Assembly (NCBI RefSeq): GCF_000315625.1
Contig: NW_005434352.1
Span: 1 to 20,316 of the forward strand
Direction: 5' to 3'
DNA: 20,316 nt
From: Guillardia theta CCMP2712
Lineage: Eukaryota; Cryptophyceae; Pyrenomonadales; Geminigeraceae
Both the position numbers and the translations under genes were made by a program. Each line of letters starts with the position of its first letter. The first letter of the stretch is position 1. The notes beneath the pieces were generated by a model that worked only from the letters and a program-made list of their open reading frames with translations, did not search any database and was not told the DNA's origin. This document shows positions 1 through 10,059 of the stretch, piece after piece.

Positions 1-2475
1 GATGGTTGAGTATAAACAGAGAAGTAGGGCTGCACCCCAGAAGTTGCACTGAGATCATGGGGTAGTCTACTAACTAATTTGTAGAGCCTTCTTATGGTAC
101 AATTTTATAAACAAGTTTGAACGACCTCTCTACACGCCATGAGCCTCCCCTTGTTCGGGGCACGTCGCACCGCTCTGTACTGCCCTAACCATGGCTCGCA
201 AACAGCGAGCCCGCGGCAGCGTGTGCAGACATCAGATGTTCACCGAACCTCCTCATGGGAAATTCCTGAGGTGTAGAGATGATGATCCTTGAGGAGTGCT
301 TCGTACAGTGCGTGGATCTCACGAAAAATCGTTTGGTGAGCGAAGAGCATCAATAATACAAGTGAAAATCACCATCACAGGGATACGTTGCAATCGAAAC
401 CGGGTTGTGAAATACCCTAAGCTATCTGCGATGCATGACAGGGAAACTGAGTTGGAGTAGATGGATGGAGATTACACACAAGACGACAGGGAATCATCAT
501 CCGACGGTGACTGGATTCTTCAAAAGCCGTACAGTCACCAGTGAGCTCAAGAACACATGTCTTCACGATGATGGCTGATTTGCTCGCAAGAAATACAGTG
601 CATTTTAGCAGTGAGCTGCTCGATTGCTTGAAACCACGATGATCCACAGCACTATCGAATGATAACAAGCAAGTCCAGTGGTTCGTGAAGGATTCTTCAT
701 CCGGTTTTCAAGGATGTGTTGGAACGATGAAACATGTTGCAAATCACCAAGGTCTATGCCATTTGATCACATGATGCATCATCTAAATATTACTGGTGTG
801 AACTTGCATCAGATCGTGTGTCCATCAATGAGCCCCCCCAAGCAGATGATACGGTCACAGCAAACACGAGCACTTTGAAGATGCTGATATTCCAGGCCGT
901 ACAGCATTTATGATGTGGCTACATGTCACATGCTTCTTGGTTAACACAGAAATAACTTCGCCAGGCAAAAGATGGAACGTCGTCAGGATTACAAGGAGGT
1001 CGGTTGTGCTTTTACCCAGATTGAAACGCTTGTAATAAAGATATGATCACCTGAATGTGGAATTCTGTTTATTGATTCACAGTGTTTGTGGTTCGTTTAC
1101 AATCATCGAGTGCTTGCTCTGTTGAACAAGGCACCCCCCGGAGAGCCAAATGCAACAAGAACTCTACTGTTGCATGGTAGCATTGCGAACTGTCCAAACA
1201 AGGCAGGATTGATTCGAAGAACATCTCATTTATTGATATCAGATTCATCTGCACATTGTTTCATTTCTAACTAGGTTTCTGCAGCGTTGTGGAAATGTCA
1301 TGACAGAGGAAGAACTTAGTTGCAGTGCAGAAAAATCATCAAACGTCATGAAACATGGAAATGCAATTGTCAATGCACTTGATCATGGGTATAGTGATTC
1401 ATGATCAACAACGATGATTCAAAGTCATCTATCCTGGCAGGTAAAGAAATCCTTTGTGCAAACGTCTCTTCATGCATCATTGAACGGTTGAGCATGTAAA
1501 GCTTTCTCTATAGAAAAGTGAGGTGCATGAATCCTGACCGTAAGACTAGAAGAATTGAAAGTGAGTGATGACATGAGAACACATATCTAGACAGCAAAGT
1601 CGCTTAAGGTACAGTTTGATACAAATTTCTCACAAATCATGCATTTGAGCTCAACGTTCAACCTACGGCCATTTGAAAGAAGGGTCAATCAGAGTTGATT
1701 CTGTTCAATGGTGAATCTATCATTAGTTGCTTAGCTGTTCATGAAAATTTCATCTTGTCTTCGAAGAATATTTTCAAGTACACACGTGGATTGTTTGTAC
1801 CTAGGGTGCATATTCCAGTACATGATGGATGATTCAAACCTTGGCCCAACCTGCAGAGTTGAGAAAGAAGCTCGATCATCTCTTACAGGTATGATATGAG
1901 ATCTTCATCTCATTTCTATCTCAGTTGGGTTAGATTCGAAGTCTCTCAATATCAAGGTTCATCCTCGCGAGTCAGGAAGGCACCATTTCATCGCCTCTTG
2001 CTCGTCCAGGGAGAGGGGGCTTGGGGAATGAGAAATGGGGGCTACCCCCCACCCCCTATCACAGAGTTTCAAACTGGATCAAAGGTGGGTAGTTGAGGGT
2101 GCTCCATACCCACCCCACCCCCCAACGAAAGTCAAACGGAGGGGTTCTCGGAAGTCGAAGTTCCGACCAGTTTGGCCCTCGTTTTGTACCATATAAACGC
2201 TGCAATATTAAGTTGGTACCACAGATACTTCTAAAATTCGTACTTTTACTTTGGTTTGGCGTGGTGAGGTGTCCAAGCAACCAAATTCAAATCACCCTAC
2301 CCCTCTTTGGCCCTGCGCAGCAACGATTTTCCTAAGAGCGAGTACCCTCCTACACGCCTTCTCAAAGTAGGGTACTCCCACATGGCATGAAATGAAGGGA
2401 CCCCACAGGCCCTTCGAAAAAAAAAAATCTTGCCAATTTTTCCTATGAGCGCCCGGCCGGAAAAGCAACGCTATG
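1..2475. other. Gene-poor stretch with no recognisable gene
   Basis: Open frames on both strands are short (83 codons or fewer), overlap each other, and match no family I recognise. I tried to join neighbouring frames with introns of the size seen in the transporter gene at 3834-5108 and found no convincing protein. From about 1990 the sequence changes to C-run and G-run DNA with GGTACC-like words. The same style recurs near 10.8, 13.45 and 14.5 kb, which suggests dispersed mobile-element sequence. Confidence 0.5.
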
Positions 2476-2753
2476 GGCCTCCATCTAGACTGATCTGATA
2501 CCTCCTTGTGTCATCCGACTCATATATATACTGAGGCGGGCCCGCAGGGCCCGCCTTAGAAAAAAAAATGGAGAAAACTCACGTTGGGAGCCCCACCGCA
2601 AACATACCCCCAGATCCCCTCCCCCAGATCCCCTCCCACCTTCCATCTGAGGGCATGGAAAGGCTCATTGGCCTCCATCTAGACTGATCTGAAGGCTCCT
2701 CGTATCATCCGACTCACATATATACTGAGACGGGCCCACAGGGCCCGCCTTAG
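2476..2753. repeat. 84-bp direct repeat containing a GC foldback
   Basis: Positions 2476-2559 and 2670-2753 are two copies of one 84-bp sequence with several substitutions. Each ends in a GC-rich hairpin. In the first, arms 2534-2543 and 2547-2556 pair perfectly around a 3-nt loop. The second (2728-2750) has one changed pair. A third partial hairpin lies near 2945-2967. A-rich sequence follows the copies. The arrangement resembles a small foldback or non-autonomous mobile element; no coding capacity is visible. Confidence 0.75.
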
Positions 2754-2974
2754 TAAAATCTCACGTCGGGATTTCCGATCAATTAGTACATGAACTGGTT
2801 TATAGGTAGAAAAACCCTGGATTCTCAACTCAATTTCCAGTTGAGTTTCGACCTCGAAAAAAATCCTATACGTATAAATACGTTGCAAGTTTTTTCTTCC
2901 CGGTTCTCTCCCATATCATTTTATACCTCCCCGCGACCCCTCGGCTGAGGCGGGCCCGCAGGGCCCCTTTTTTT

Positions 2975-3336
2975 TGAAGCGACCTTTTTAAAGCGCCAGC
3001 ACGTGCGCTTGGTGCTAAGTTTTTTTTAGGAGTGTCATCATGTGTGCTTGGTGCTAAGTCTTTTTTTTGAAGCGACCTTTTTAAAGGGCCAGCACGTGCG
3101 CTTGGTGCTAAGTTTTTTTTAGGGGATCAGAACGTGCGCTTGGTGCTAAGTTTTTTTTGAAGTGTCATCTTTTTTTAGGGGATCAGCACGTGCGCTTGGT
3201 GCTAAGTTTTTTTTTGAAGTGTCATCATGTGCGCTTGGTGCAAAGTCTTTTTTTGAAGGAACTTTTTGAAGGGCCAGCACGTGCTTGGTGCTAAGTCTTT
3301 TTTTTGAAGGGCCAGCACGTGCGCTTGGTGCTAAGA
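2975..3336. repeat. Tandem array of a CACGTG-containing unit, about 8 copies
   Basis: A core reading GTGCGCTTGGTGCTAAG recurs about eight times, starting near 3004, 3040, 3095, 3135, 3190, 3229, 3282 and 3319. Spacers are T-runs of 7-9 bases followed by GAAG or AGGGG. Many copies are preceded by CAGCAC, so the unit contains CACGTG and short AGCAC/GTGCT arms that could pair. The lysine- and serine-rich open frame on the minus strand at 3146-3340 is a by-product of the array. Confidence 0.85.
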
Positions 3337-3345
3337 CCAAAAGTC

Positions 3346-3505
3346 ACGATACCGTAGACCAAAGTCACGATACCAAGGTCATGATACCGAAAGTCACGAT
3401 ACCAAGGTCATGATACCGAAAGTCACGATACCAAGGTCATGATACCAAAAGTCACGATACCAAAGTCACGATACCAGGGTCACGGTTCCAAAGTCACGGC
3501 CGTGT
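3346..3505. repeat. 14-15 nt tandem array (AAAGTCACGATACC)
   Basis: About ten head-to-tail copies of a 14-15 nt unit alternate between AAAGTCACGATACC and AAGGTCATGATACC. The array directly abuts the CACGTG array and decays into GTCACGG words at its right end. There are no unique spacers between units, so it is a minisatellite and not a CRISPR array. Confidence 0.85.
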
Positions 3506-3709
3506 GTAACGTGATGCGGTAACGTGACCTTCACTTGCGCGCCTTTGAAAAAATCTGACCCCGGGGGGGTGTCTATTTGGTACCATACCCCTGGGGTAGT
3601 GGAACAGGGTTATGCGATCATATCACTCAATAGCTTTCAAATCAACAATGATTCGAGATATGCCCGCGACGAGTTTGTGGGCGGGGCATGTCACGCCAGT
3701 CAGCACCTT

Positions 3710-3744
3710 GCTAATCCCCTGGGCGACCTTAACAGGGGATTAGC
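3710..3744. repeat. Perfect 12-bp inverted repeat upstream of the transporter gene
   Basis: GCTAATCCCCTG at 3710-3721 pairs perfectly with CAGGGGATTAGC at 3733-3744 across an 11-nt loop. It lies 90 bp before the start codon of the transporter gene. It could be a structure in the 5' leader or promoter, or a chance mobile-element remnant. Confidence 0.7.
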
Positions 3745-3833
3745 CCTCGTTTTGACTAAAACATTTGTACCAGGAGCTAATCCTAAGGTCTAAGGTTGTG
3801 GCGCCAAAATAAGCCCCCTACTTAATTCATCCT

Positions 3834-5108
3834 ATGACATTCCATGCGTTGATAGTATCAATTGCATATTGTATATCAGGGAGTGCATTGACTCTTTTAA
3901 ACCGATTCGCAATTCGGACTTTTCCATTTTCACATTGTATTCTCCTTATACAATGCTCGAGCACTATTCTCTCTATTGGATTCATTTCCCAATTCTGCCA
4001 TGTCAACATGGAACCTGCAGACCGTTTACAGGTTATGCATTGATTGTATTTGAGTATTGATGACATCGATCAGTGGAAGAAGGTCAAGTTATGGCTTCCT
4101 ATAACCGCAGCATTTGCTGCCACTCTTCTGACCAGCCTGCAAGCTCTTCAGTTCGTTACATCGTCGACCCTGACTGTCCTCCGCCACTCCTCGATCATAC
4201 TCACTGCGGTAATTAAATGTTCCAAATCAGAGCAATCTGACAGAGAAACAGTTCATTGAATATCATATCATGCATACTCAATTTGATCTTGCAGCAGTAT
4301 TATGTCTTCTTGGAATCTGTCTAGGGGCCCTGGTGTATGGTTTGGCTGATTTGAGCTTCTCCATTTCAGGATATGTATGGTTAACTATGAACGTGATTGC
4401 TATATCTTGGTAAGTATGTTTCTTTACATTTGCGAGTTTGACTGTCTTTACATTTGCGAGTTTGACTGTCTATTTAGGTATCAGGTAATGATGAAGAACA
4501 TTGCCTCACAAAAATTGTTGAATACCCTGGGAATGACACTGTATAACAATGTGTTGTCTGTCCCACTGTTCATGTTGCAGACAATCATAAACAAAGAAGG
4601 TGATATCTTCTCAAAGCTGAAATCACTTACCAACTACTTCTCTAGACTTGAGAGACGCTTCATTGTCATCATCCGCTCTCGGAATTTTAGTGGCATCAGC
4701 TGTGTGTGGAACAATTCTCAGCATCACTGCAGTAGCGATGAACCAGTATATGACAGCAACTTCGCTAATGGTTCTAAATCATGTATTTTGATTTACTGTT
4801 GTAAATTTTCTGAGCTATTTTTCTTTGTATATCAGGTTAACAAGTTTTGTTTAATTCTTCTCGAGCATTTCTTGATTGAACCCACGTTAACATGGATCTC
4901 CTTCGCTGGAACATTACAAGTAAGGTTTTTATCAATTTGGCAACTCAAATGAGTGATAGCTGTATTTAAGGTTATTATGTTTGGATTTCTATATGGAGAA
5001 TCTCGTATGTCTTCGAGAATTCTTCCAGTCATGTACGCTGAACTGACAACATACCTGTTGTTTGGAAGTACACTTTCATTCCTTGCTTACAATGTCATCA
5101 AGGTGTAA
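3834..5108 (+). CDS. Nucleotide-sugar transporter, seven exons
   Basis: This is a Golgi/ER antiporter of the drug/metabolite transporter superfamily (nucleotide-sugar/triose-phosphate branch), predicted to exchange a nucleotide sugar for nucleoside monophosphate. Exons are 3834-4031, 4074-4208, 4252-4409, 4478-4599, 4646-4782, 4836-4919 and 4971-5108. They join in frame to 323 residues, normal for the family, with about ten hydrophobic segments. Family-like stretches include LTLLNRFAIRTFPFSHC near the N-terminus, VLRHSSIILTA at the end of exon 2, LADLSFSISGYVWL in exon 3, and TATSLMVLNHVNKF across exons 5-6. Introns are 42, 43, 68, 46, 53 and 51 nt, all GT-AG. An in-frame stop lies just upstream (3810), which supports the ATG at 3834. 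AATAAA at 5164-5169 may be the polyadenylation signal. The substrate cannot be assigned. The acceptor of intron 2 (4251 or 4245) is the least certain boundary. Confidence 0.85.
4410..4477 (+). repeat. Intron 3 of the transporter gene with a 24-bp internal duplication
   Basis: Between donor GTAAGT and acceptor TTTAG, the 24-bp sequence at 4422-4445 is repeated exactly at 4446-4469. Removing one copy would leave a 44-nt intron, the size of its neighbours. The duplication therefore looks recent and explains why this intron is the longest in the gene. Confidence 0.85.
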
Positions 5109-5464
5109 TACCAGTAAGAGGCCGTCTCGGCATTTGATTGCTCAATGTGCTTTCTTATTTGAAAATAAATTCGTTTACTCAGGTTGTTGCAAAAAGATCT
5201 TGTTTTTTCTAGCTTCGAGCCCCTCACAGCTCGCTCCACTTTCTCTTTGATCGGCAGATGCTTTCACTGAGGGAAATTCAGATGTCTTCTATGCTTTTTC
5301 TCGACACCTTTCTAGCAAACCTTGCGCGCGCGGACTCCCTAGGGGTTAATCTTGATGTGCCGCCTCAGTCCCCGTACCCGGTAGAAAATCGTGCTTTTCA
5401 AGGTCAGCACGGCCTCGGAAAGGGGTCCGGGGACTTAGGCGTTTTCGGGAGGCTTGGAGAGGCC
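5109..5464. other. 3' flank of the transporter gene, no gene seen
   Basis: After the transporter stop codon comes an AT-rich stretch with AATAAA at 5164-5169, then mixed sequence leading into the interspersed repeats. The open frames here (for example 5258-5524 +) run into the repeat and have no recognisable protein character. Confidence 0.5.
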
Positions 5465-6110
5465 AGATGGCTGCAGGATCCTTCAGACCAGCCGTCTGGC
5501 AGACTTGGAAGAAAGATTGACTAAGGCTCGACACCCTGACCAAGACTCAGTGACTTACAAGCGTCCAAACTTGGAAAAAACTCTTGTCTGTAAGATACCA
5601 GGGTTACTTCGACTTGAGCTGTATAACTTTTTTTCCTTCTCCTCGTACGCCTCTGCCAGGCTTCAAACCGCCCTGAATCCTTCACACACCTTTAGAAAAA
5701 CTTGAGAAATACCCCCCCACACCTCCATGTCGAAATCGGCTAAGGTTGGAGTCGGCACTTTGTTGGAACCCGACGGCTTTGGCGTAACATAAGGTGGTGT
5801 TGAAGAGGTCGGATCAGACAATTCGCTGCAAGATCCTGCAGACTAGCTGTCTGACAGACTTGGGAGAAAGATTGACCAAGGCTCGACACCTTTACGCTGA
5901 CTTACAAGCGTCCAAACATGGGCACTTCGTCTCCACTCGACGACTTTGGACTTGTAAAAAAGTGTGTTGACACAGTCAGATCAGACAGATGGCTGCAGGA
6001 TCCTTCAGACCAGCCGTCTGGCAGACTTGGAAGAAAGATTGACTAAGGCTCGACACCCTGACCAAGACTTACAAGCGTCCAAACTTACAAGCGTCCAAAC
6101 TTGGAAAAGT
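5465..6110. repeat. Three copies of a 100-130 bp interspersed repeat
   Basis: Positions 5465-5547 and 5987-6069 are identical over 83 bp. A diverged third copy lies at about 5817-5925. All are followed by the word CTTACAAGCGTCCAAAC, which is itself doubled after the last copy (about 6067-6101). All copies have the same orientation. Identity of two copies separated by about 440 bp suggests recent duplication or gene conversion. The overlapping open frames on both strands are repeat by-products. Confidence 0.85.
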
Positions 6111-7051
6111 GGCCAGCCATCTCTGGGGAACTCGAGGAGGTGGCCGGGTTGTGTAGCAAACTCTCTCTCGCCGACCGCCTCAACCCAACACTGTCGTTTA
6201 GCATTCGGACCCGCCTCAGAGTGATATGAAGCTGCTAGCATGACTGCGGCGGCAAGTATGGCAAGTTGGTAGTGGAGTCTTTTTAAGGGCCACCCATTCA
6301 TCGAGCAACTAATGAAACAACAAATGAACACCTGAGCTATGTGTCACAAAGAGATGTTATTGTGCAATGTAGGAAAGAAGAAGTCGCAACAAAATTCATC
6401 CATTTCAACATTTTTGTCTCATGCGAACTCTAACAATCTCTCAGATAATTCCCTCACTGTTATGGTGCCAGAAAATTTTTCACATCACAATGGTGAGAAA
6501 GTTTTTGAGAATTGACAGAAATCCTCATGAGACAAACATCTGAGACTGTGAAATTTGAGCGAAGCGAGAATTGCAAGCAGAATGATGTGAAATAAAAAGA
6601 TATGAGTGTGTCCCCAGAGCACTTGTGGCTGCCAGCGAAGACCCTTCATTCAGAAATTCGTCAAGTAGTATATGCCTTCGAACAAACAGCGCAGGATGAC
6701 GCAGTATCAATGTTTCCGGGTCGCACAGTGGGAGCGATTTGGTATACAGGACCTGAGACTCACACCGCACACCGAAAAGCACGTGTAGGGGAAATCTCTA
6801 ACGAAACAAAATGGAAGGTTATGCGTGCCTCATCTTGTACTTACAAAGCGGAAATATTTTCGGGACATTGCTTGAGAGGATCTGGAGGAAAATGACGTCC
6901 TGAAGGACTTCGTTACCAATTCACAAGCTCATGAATATTCCACTGTCAAATTCTTCGAGGAACCTGAAGCAGTTGTTACGTAACTTTGCTGCTTTGATGG
7001 AAGAAAAAGTTGCTTGGGGTAGTCCATCTCGACAATTGAAGGTCTGCTTGC
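6111..7051. other. Intergenic stretch with no supported gene
   Basis: The longest frame (6602-6895 +, 97 codons) matches no family I recognise and overlaps an antisense frame of similar length. No RNA gene or strong repeat is visible. It ends at the 3' end of the glycosyltransferase gene. Confidence 0.4.
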
Positions 7052-8137
7052 TCATGGTCTTCTACCTGCATCTCTGAACGTCGCCAAAACACCGGTAAGA
7101 GTTTTATTCCAAGGTTTGCAAGTAATCATATCATCCTCCAGAAACCAATGTCCCCATTGCCTTGCTCGATTCACTTTGGGTTGCGTGCCTACGAGAAAAT
7201 TGTTGTTCAGTATCACAGGTAATTTACCCCTACATGATTCGAAATATTTTGAATTTTTGTTGTACCACAATCCAGAAGCAAACAAGCACCTGTCCAAGTT
7301 CACAAATTTCACTGTTTTGTCTCGCTTCAAGAACTCATGAAATACTTCTTGTTCGTGCAAAACCTGATGGGGTCCAATTGTAACAGTATCACGTTGAGTC
7401 GTATACTGACTGATTTCGCGTATCATTCTAGCATACACCTCTTCCCACATTCGTGAACCAGGTGAAGAAGATTTGATGTACATGAATCCAGCCCCTACTG
7501 CTGGCTCCAAAGCTGGTTCACCATCACGATATAGCAAAAGGTCACAATGCATCATTGACTCAGAAATAACAGGAATGACACTACGAGTCCAAACACAATC
7601 TGTCTCAAACATTAACACATTGCGATTTTTGAGAATTCGAATCAGATAATGCACTCGTAGAATTGTCAATTTCCTGTAACCCAGACTGTAAAATCCATGT
7701 GAGACTGCTCTCTCCTGGACAACAAACACTTTGACATCCAAAGCATGGTTTCGGATTGAGTTTTGCATCTCAGTTGTGGTCACGGCCAGCAGAGTGCGTC
7801 GGTGTACGTCTGGCATGTGTGCAGTGTTACAGAGCCAATGCAAGATGAAAGGGAGATGATCTGCATTACCAAACGCGTACATGATGAAATCACCTGGCAT
7901 CCCACTGACCACCATGTCTAAGTCATCCAAACTACTTCCATTGGACGTAAGAGCAGATCGAGAAATGTTCACTCTGTTGTACTCGAACAGATAAAAGTTG
8001 AAATTCAACCTTTGAACTAACAAAAAGTTCGATCGTAATTTAACAAAGATCAAACACATCACAAAAGCGAGTACGAAGCAGGAAATCCTTGTTACCGCTG
8101 AGGTTACGAATGTGGACTGTAAACAAATCTTTACCAT
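7052..8137 (-). CDS. Type II membrane glycosyltransferase, nucleotide-diphospho-sugar transferase family (PF03407-like)
   Basis: An intronless 361-residue protein. A hydrophobic segment at about residues 15-33 follows a short basic N-terminus, which predicts a signal anchor with the catalytic domain in the Golgi lumen. The domain (about 75-345) has family hallmarks in order: a YSLGYRKLTILRVHYLI helix, then ILKNRNVLMFETDCVW, where ETD stands in the place of the usual acidic DxD metal-binding motif, then GAGFMYIKSSSPGSRMWEE, a PHQVLHEQ segment replacing the usual DQ motif, and a C-terminal NNNFLVGTQPKV stretch followed by GHWFL. The family moves a sugar from a nucleotide donor to glycans or glycoproteins; donor and acceptor are unknown here. 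The divergent DxD may mean altered metal use. The start is the first ATG of the frame and precedes the anchor directly. Length and motif order look complete. Confidence 0.8.
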   Translation of the reverse strand: MVKICLQSTFVTSAVTRISCFVLAFVMCLIFVKLRSNFLLVQRLNFNFYLFEYNRVNISRSALTSNGSSLDDLDMVVSGMPGDFIMYAFGNADHLPFILHWLCNTAHMPDVHRRTLLAVTTTEMQNSIRNHALDVKVFVVQERAVSHGFYSLGYRKLTILRVHYLIRILKNRNVLMFETDCVWTRSVIPVISESMMHCDLLLYRDGEPALEPAVGAGFMYIKSSSPGSRMWEEVYARMIREISQYTTQRDTVTIGPHQVLHEQEVFHEFLKRDKTVKFVNLDRCLFASGLWYNKNSKYFESCRGKLPVILNNNFLVGTQPKVNRARQWGHWFLEDDMITCKPWNKTLTGVLATFRDAGRRP

Positions 8138-8230
8138 GATCTCGGTTGTGAAGGCAACCCGTATTGTAACGGTTAGTTTGATTTGAAGTTACAAGGGAGG
8201 ATGGGGTGGTCTTTGTGGGCTCGCCTCAGA

Positions 8231-8297
8231 GTTGAAGTTTGAGGTTAAGTTCAAGTTTAAGTTCAAGTTCAAGTTCAAGTTCAAAGTTCAAAGTTAA
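8231..8297. repeat. Degenerate AAGTTC hexamer repeat
   Basis: A run of AAGTTC and AAGTTT-like hexamers, purest at about 8257-8282. It lies about 100 bp upstream of the glycosyltransferase start codon, so it could sit in the promoter region of that minus-strand gene. Confidence 0.8.
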
Positions 8298-8319
8298 TCT
8301 AGTGATTAAGGTTTAGGGT

Positions 8320-8344
8320 CATTCTGGGGTCAAACCGCGTTGGT
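8320..8344 (+). repeat. Left copy of a perfect 25-nt inverted repeat
   Basis: This 25-mer (starting CATTCTGGGGTC) occurs in exact reverse complement at 10409-10433, 2.1 kb away. A shared mobile-element end is the simplest explanation, although the flanks of the two copies do not match by eye. Confidence 0.75.
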
Positions 8345-9842
8345 TTTCGTCCCATATCTTCAAGGGGGTGGTGCATGGGAAACTGGGGGTACACGGCGTG
8401 TGATTCGCGCAGGTTGAAATTCTGTACTGTTGAAATTCAAACCATATTCAAAACCGTGATTAAAAGTGATTTTGGAAGTTTAGCTTATCGTTTCTTGGTA
8501 CTTTCTAAAATGTTTTAATTCTACACGCCTTCACCCACTACCCCAGCGCGTCTCCCCTCACCATTCTGCTCTCATGTCGCGAAGCTCTTCTCTTCCGATC
8601 CTTGTCTTCCGTGTTTGAGTTTTGTGCGAGCATGTGCCCAATTTGCAGTCACTCGCAGCAGGTGAGCCTCATCAATATTTCTCTTCGTCAAACCCGCTGT
8701 GCCGGTTGGTGAAAATGTTATTGTGCATAATCTGTTTCAAAGTCTGGATTGTGGAACGCATCCATGGAAGGGGACGAGTATACCACGAACACACACGAGC
8801 ATGAAGAGACTCCAAAGTATTTTGTGAGAGGAGAAGGTGCAAATGAACTCGTTCCATCACACAGGTATGGAGTTCTTCTGTGGATTGTTCTTTTGCTAAT
8901 CGTTGTGAACAGGTAGCAAAAGCCTGGCGATGTTGAGAACTAGATTCTGCATGGTTACAGCTGAAGCGTATTACAAGATTCCAAGACCTTTATTCCATGA
9001 AGACCTTCATCTTCATGTACTGGATGGAATTTCATATTTATGAGAGATTCTTCACTGTGCCACATGACTTGTTCACATCATGTTTGAACTTCTCCGCCTT
9101 TGAATGATGCATCTCTTGTTGCATGACTTAAAAACACTTTATGAAGATGCATAGTCTTGTATTTATCCATGTCCACATGCTCAAAGCCTTGCCACTTTGT
9201 GACAAACAAGATTGAAACCTCTTGAAGACAGCAAACCCAACGGCACGGTGTTGGATGGCAGTGCACCTACAGCATGTGCTTCCATTCTGTTGTGCGCGCA
9301 CCATATGCTATTGTAGTTGTCATTATCATTGACTGGGAGTCCGTGTCAATTTGCTGGTAGTTCGACATCCTGAGATAAATGCTTCGAATGAATAATAAAT
9401 GTCAAATCAGATATCATCTCCAACCTTGATTCTACTTTCATGTCAGTCTGATTGCAACGCACAATGGATTCTTGCATGCAAGCTTACAAGCTCGAGTCTT
9501 TATCCCTGATATGATCTGAGGCTTAATTGGACGTCAACAGCTCCGCCATTAGGGAAGCAAAGCAAAGTTCATGCATTTCACCAAATGTGCAAACATGCAA
9601 AGGACTTGAGTGAGGAGAGTTTGGAGAGGAGGGGAGATACTTCAACAAGAGCTTCGTGAGAGTCAAGTAATTGGCATTTTTCAAAGAATCAAATATCATC
9701 AAACTTTTTCTGAAGATGTGAAGCAACGACGTAACGAAGCGTACAGAATAGATGACGAGGAGGGAGTCAAGTGAGATGTTATTGTGCCTTAATGAATGTG
9801 GACTCGTCATGATCTTACAGATATTATTATTCAGTTGTCTTT
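8345..9842. other. Stretch with no recognised gene
   Basis: Short frames on both strands (for example 8672-8860 - and 9523-9810 -) match no family I recognise and could not be joined into a convincing spliced product. The 9523-9810 frame is rich in leucine and serine. Splice-like GTGAGC at 8661 and CAGGTA words are present but isolated. No RNA gene was seen. Confidence 0.4.
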
Positions 9843-9856
9843 TCAGATAAAGTACA

Positions 9857-10052
9857 TTACTCTGAGAGCCCAGAATTCTTGAAGAGAAAATTGATGATAC
9901 GATTGACTTGGTCGTCGGAAATGTAGGATGGCGAACTCATGCAGATTGATCCACTCCTGCAAGTTCACCAAGTAAGAATTTATGCTGGATTCTTGATGCC
10001 AAGTGTACCTTGCGATCATCTTCTTACTCGGCAGTCCTTCACCTGTGCTCAT
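9857..10052 (-). CDS. Possible short spliced coding fragment, C-terminal exon
   Basis: On the minus strand, an ATG at 10052 in a good context (GCCACCATG) opens a frame to 10009. A GT-AG intron of 52 nt (9957-10008) matches the intron sizes of the transporter gene. The second exon, 9956-9857, ends in TAA. The spliced product has 46 residues, with a C-terminus containing SPSYISDDQVNRII. That tail faintly resembles the last helix of fold-type I PLP-dependent aminotransferases. An upstream gene body is absent: the sequence beyond about 10090 is repeat-like. It may be a truncated gene end or a coincidence. Confidence 0.22.
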
Positions 10053-10059
10053 GGTGGCA

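Noticed and set aside
1069-1274. Overlapping 61- and 62-codon frames on opposite strands
   Set aside because: Neither has a recognisable motif and they are mutual shadows.
3146-3340. Minus-strand repeat protein rich in SKK and APSA motifs
   Set aside because: It is a direct read-through of the CACGTG tandem array. The repeats occur at the DNA level with non-codon spacing.
3346-3505. Possible CRISPR array
   Set aside because: The units are contiguous 14-15 nt repeats without unique spacers, and the context is eukaryotic.
4032-4054. A 23-nt intron after exon 1 of the transporter gene
   Set aside because: It would leave an immediate stop. The 42-nt version ending at 4073 keeps the frame and joins two family-like segments.
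6005-6331. 108-codon minus-strand frame
   Set aside because: Half of it is antisense of the interspersed repeat, and the rest has no recognisable features.
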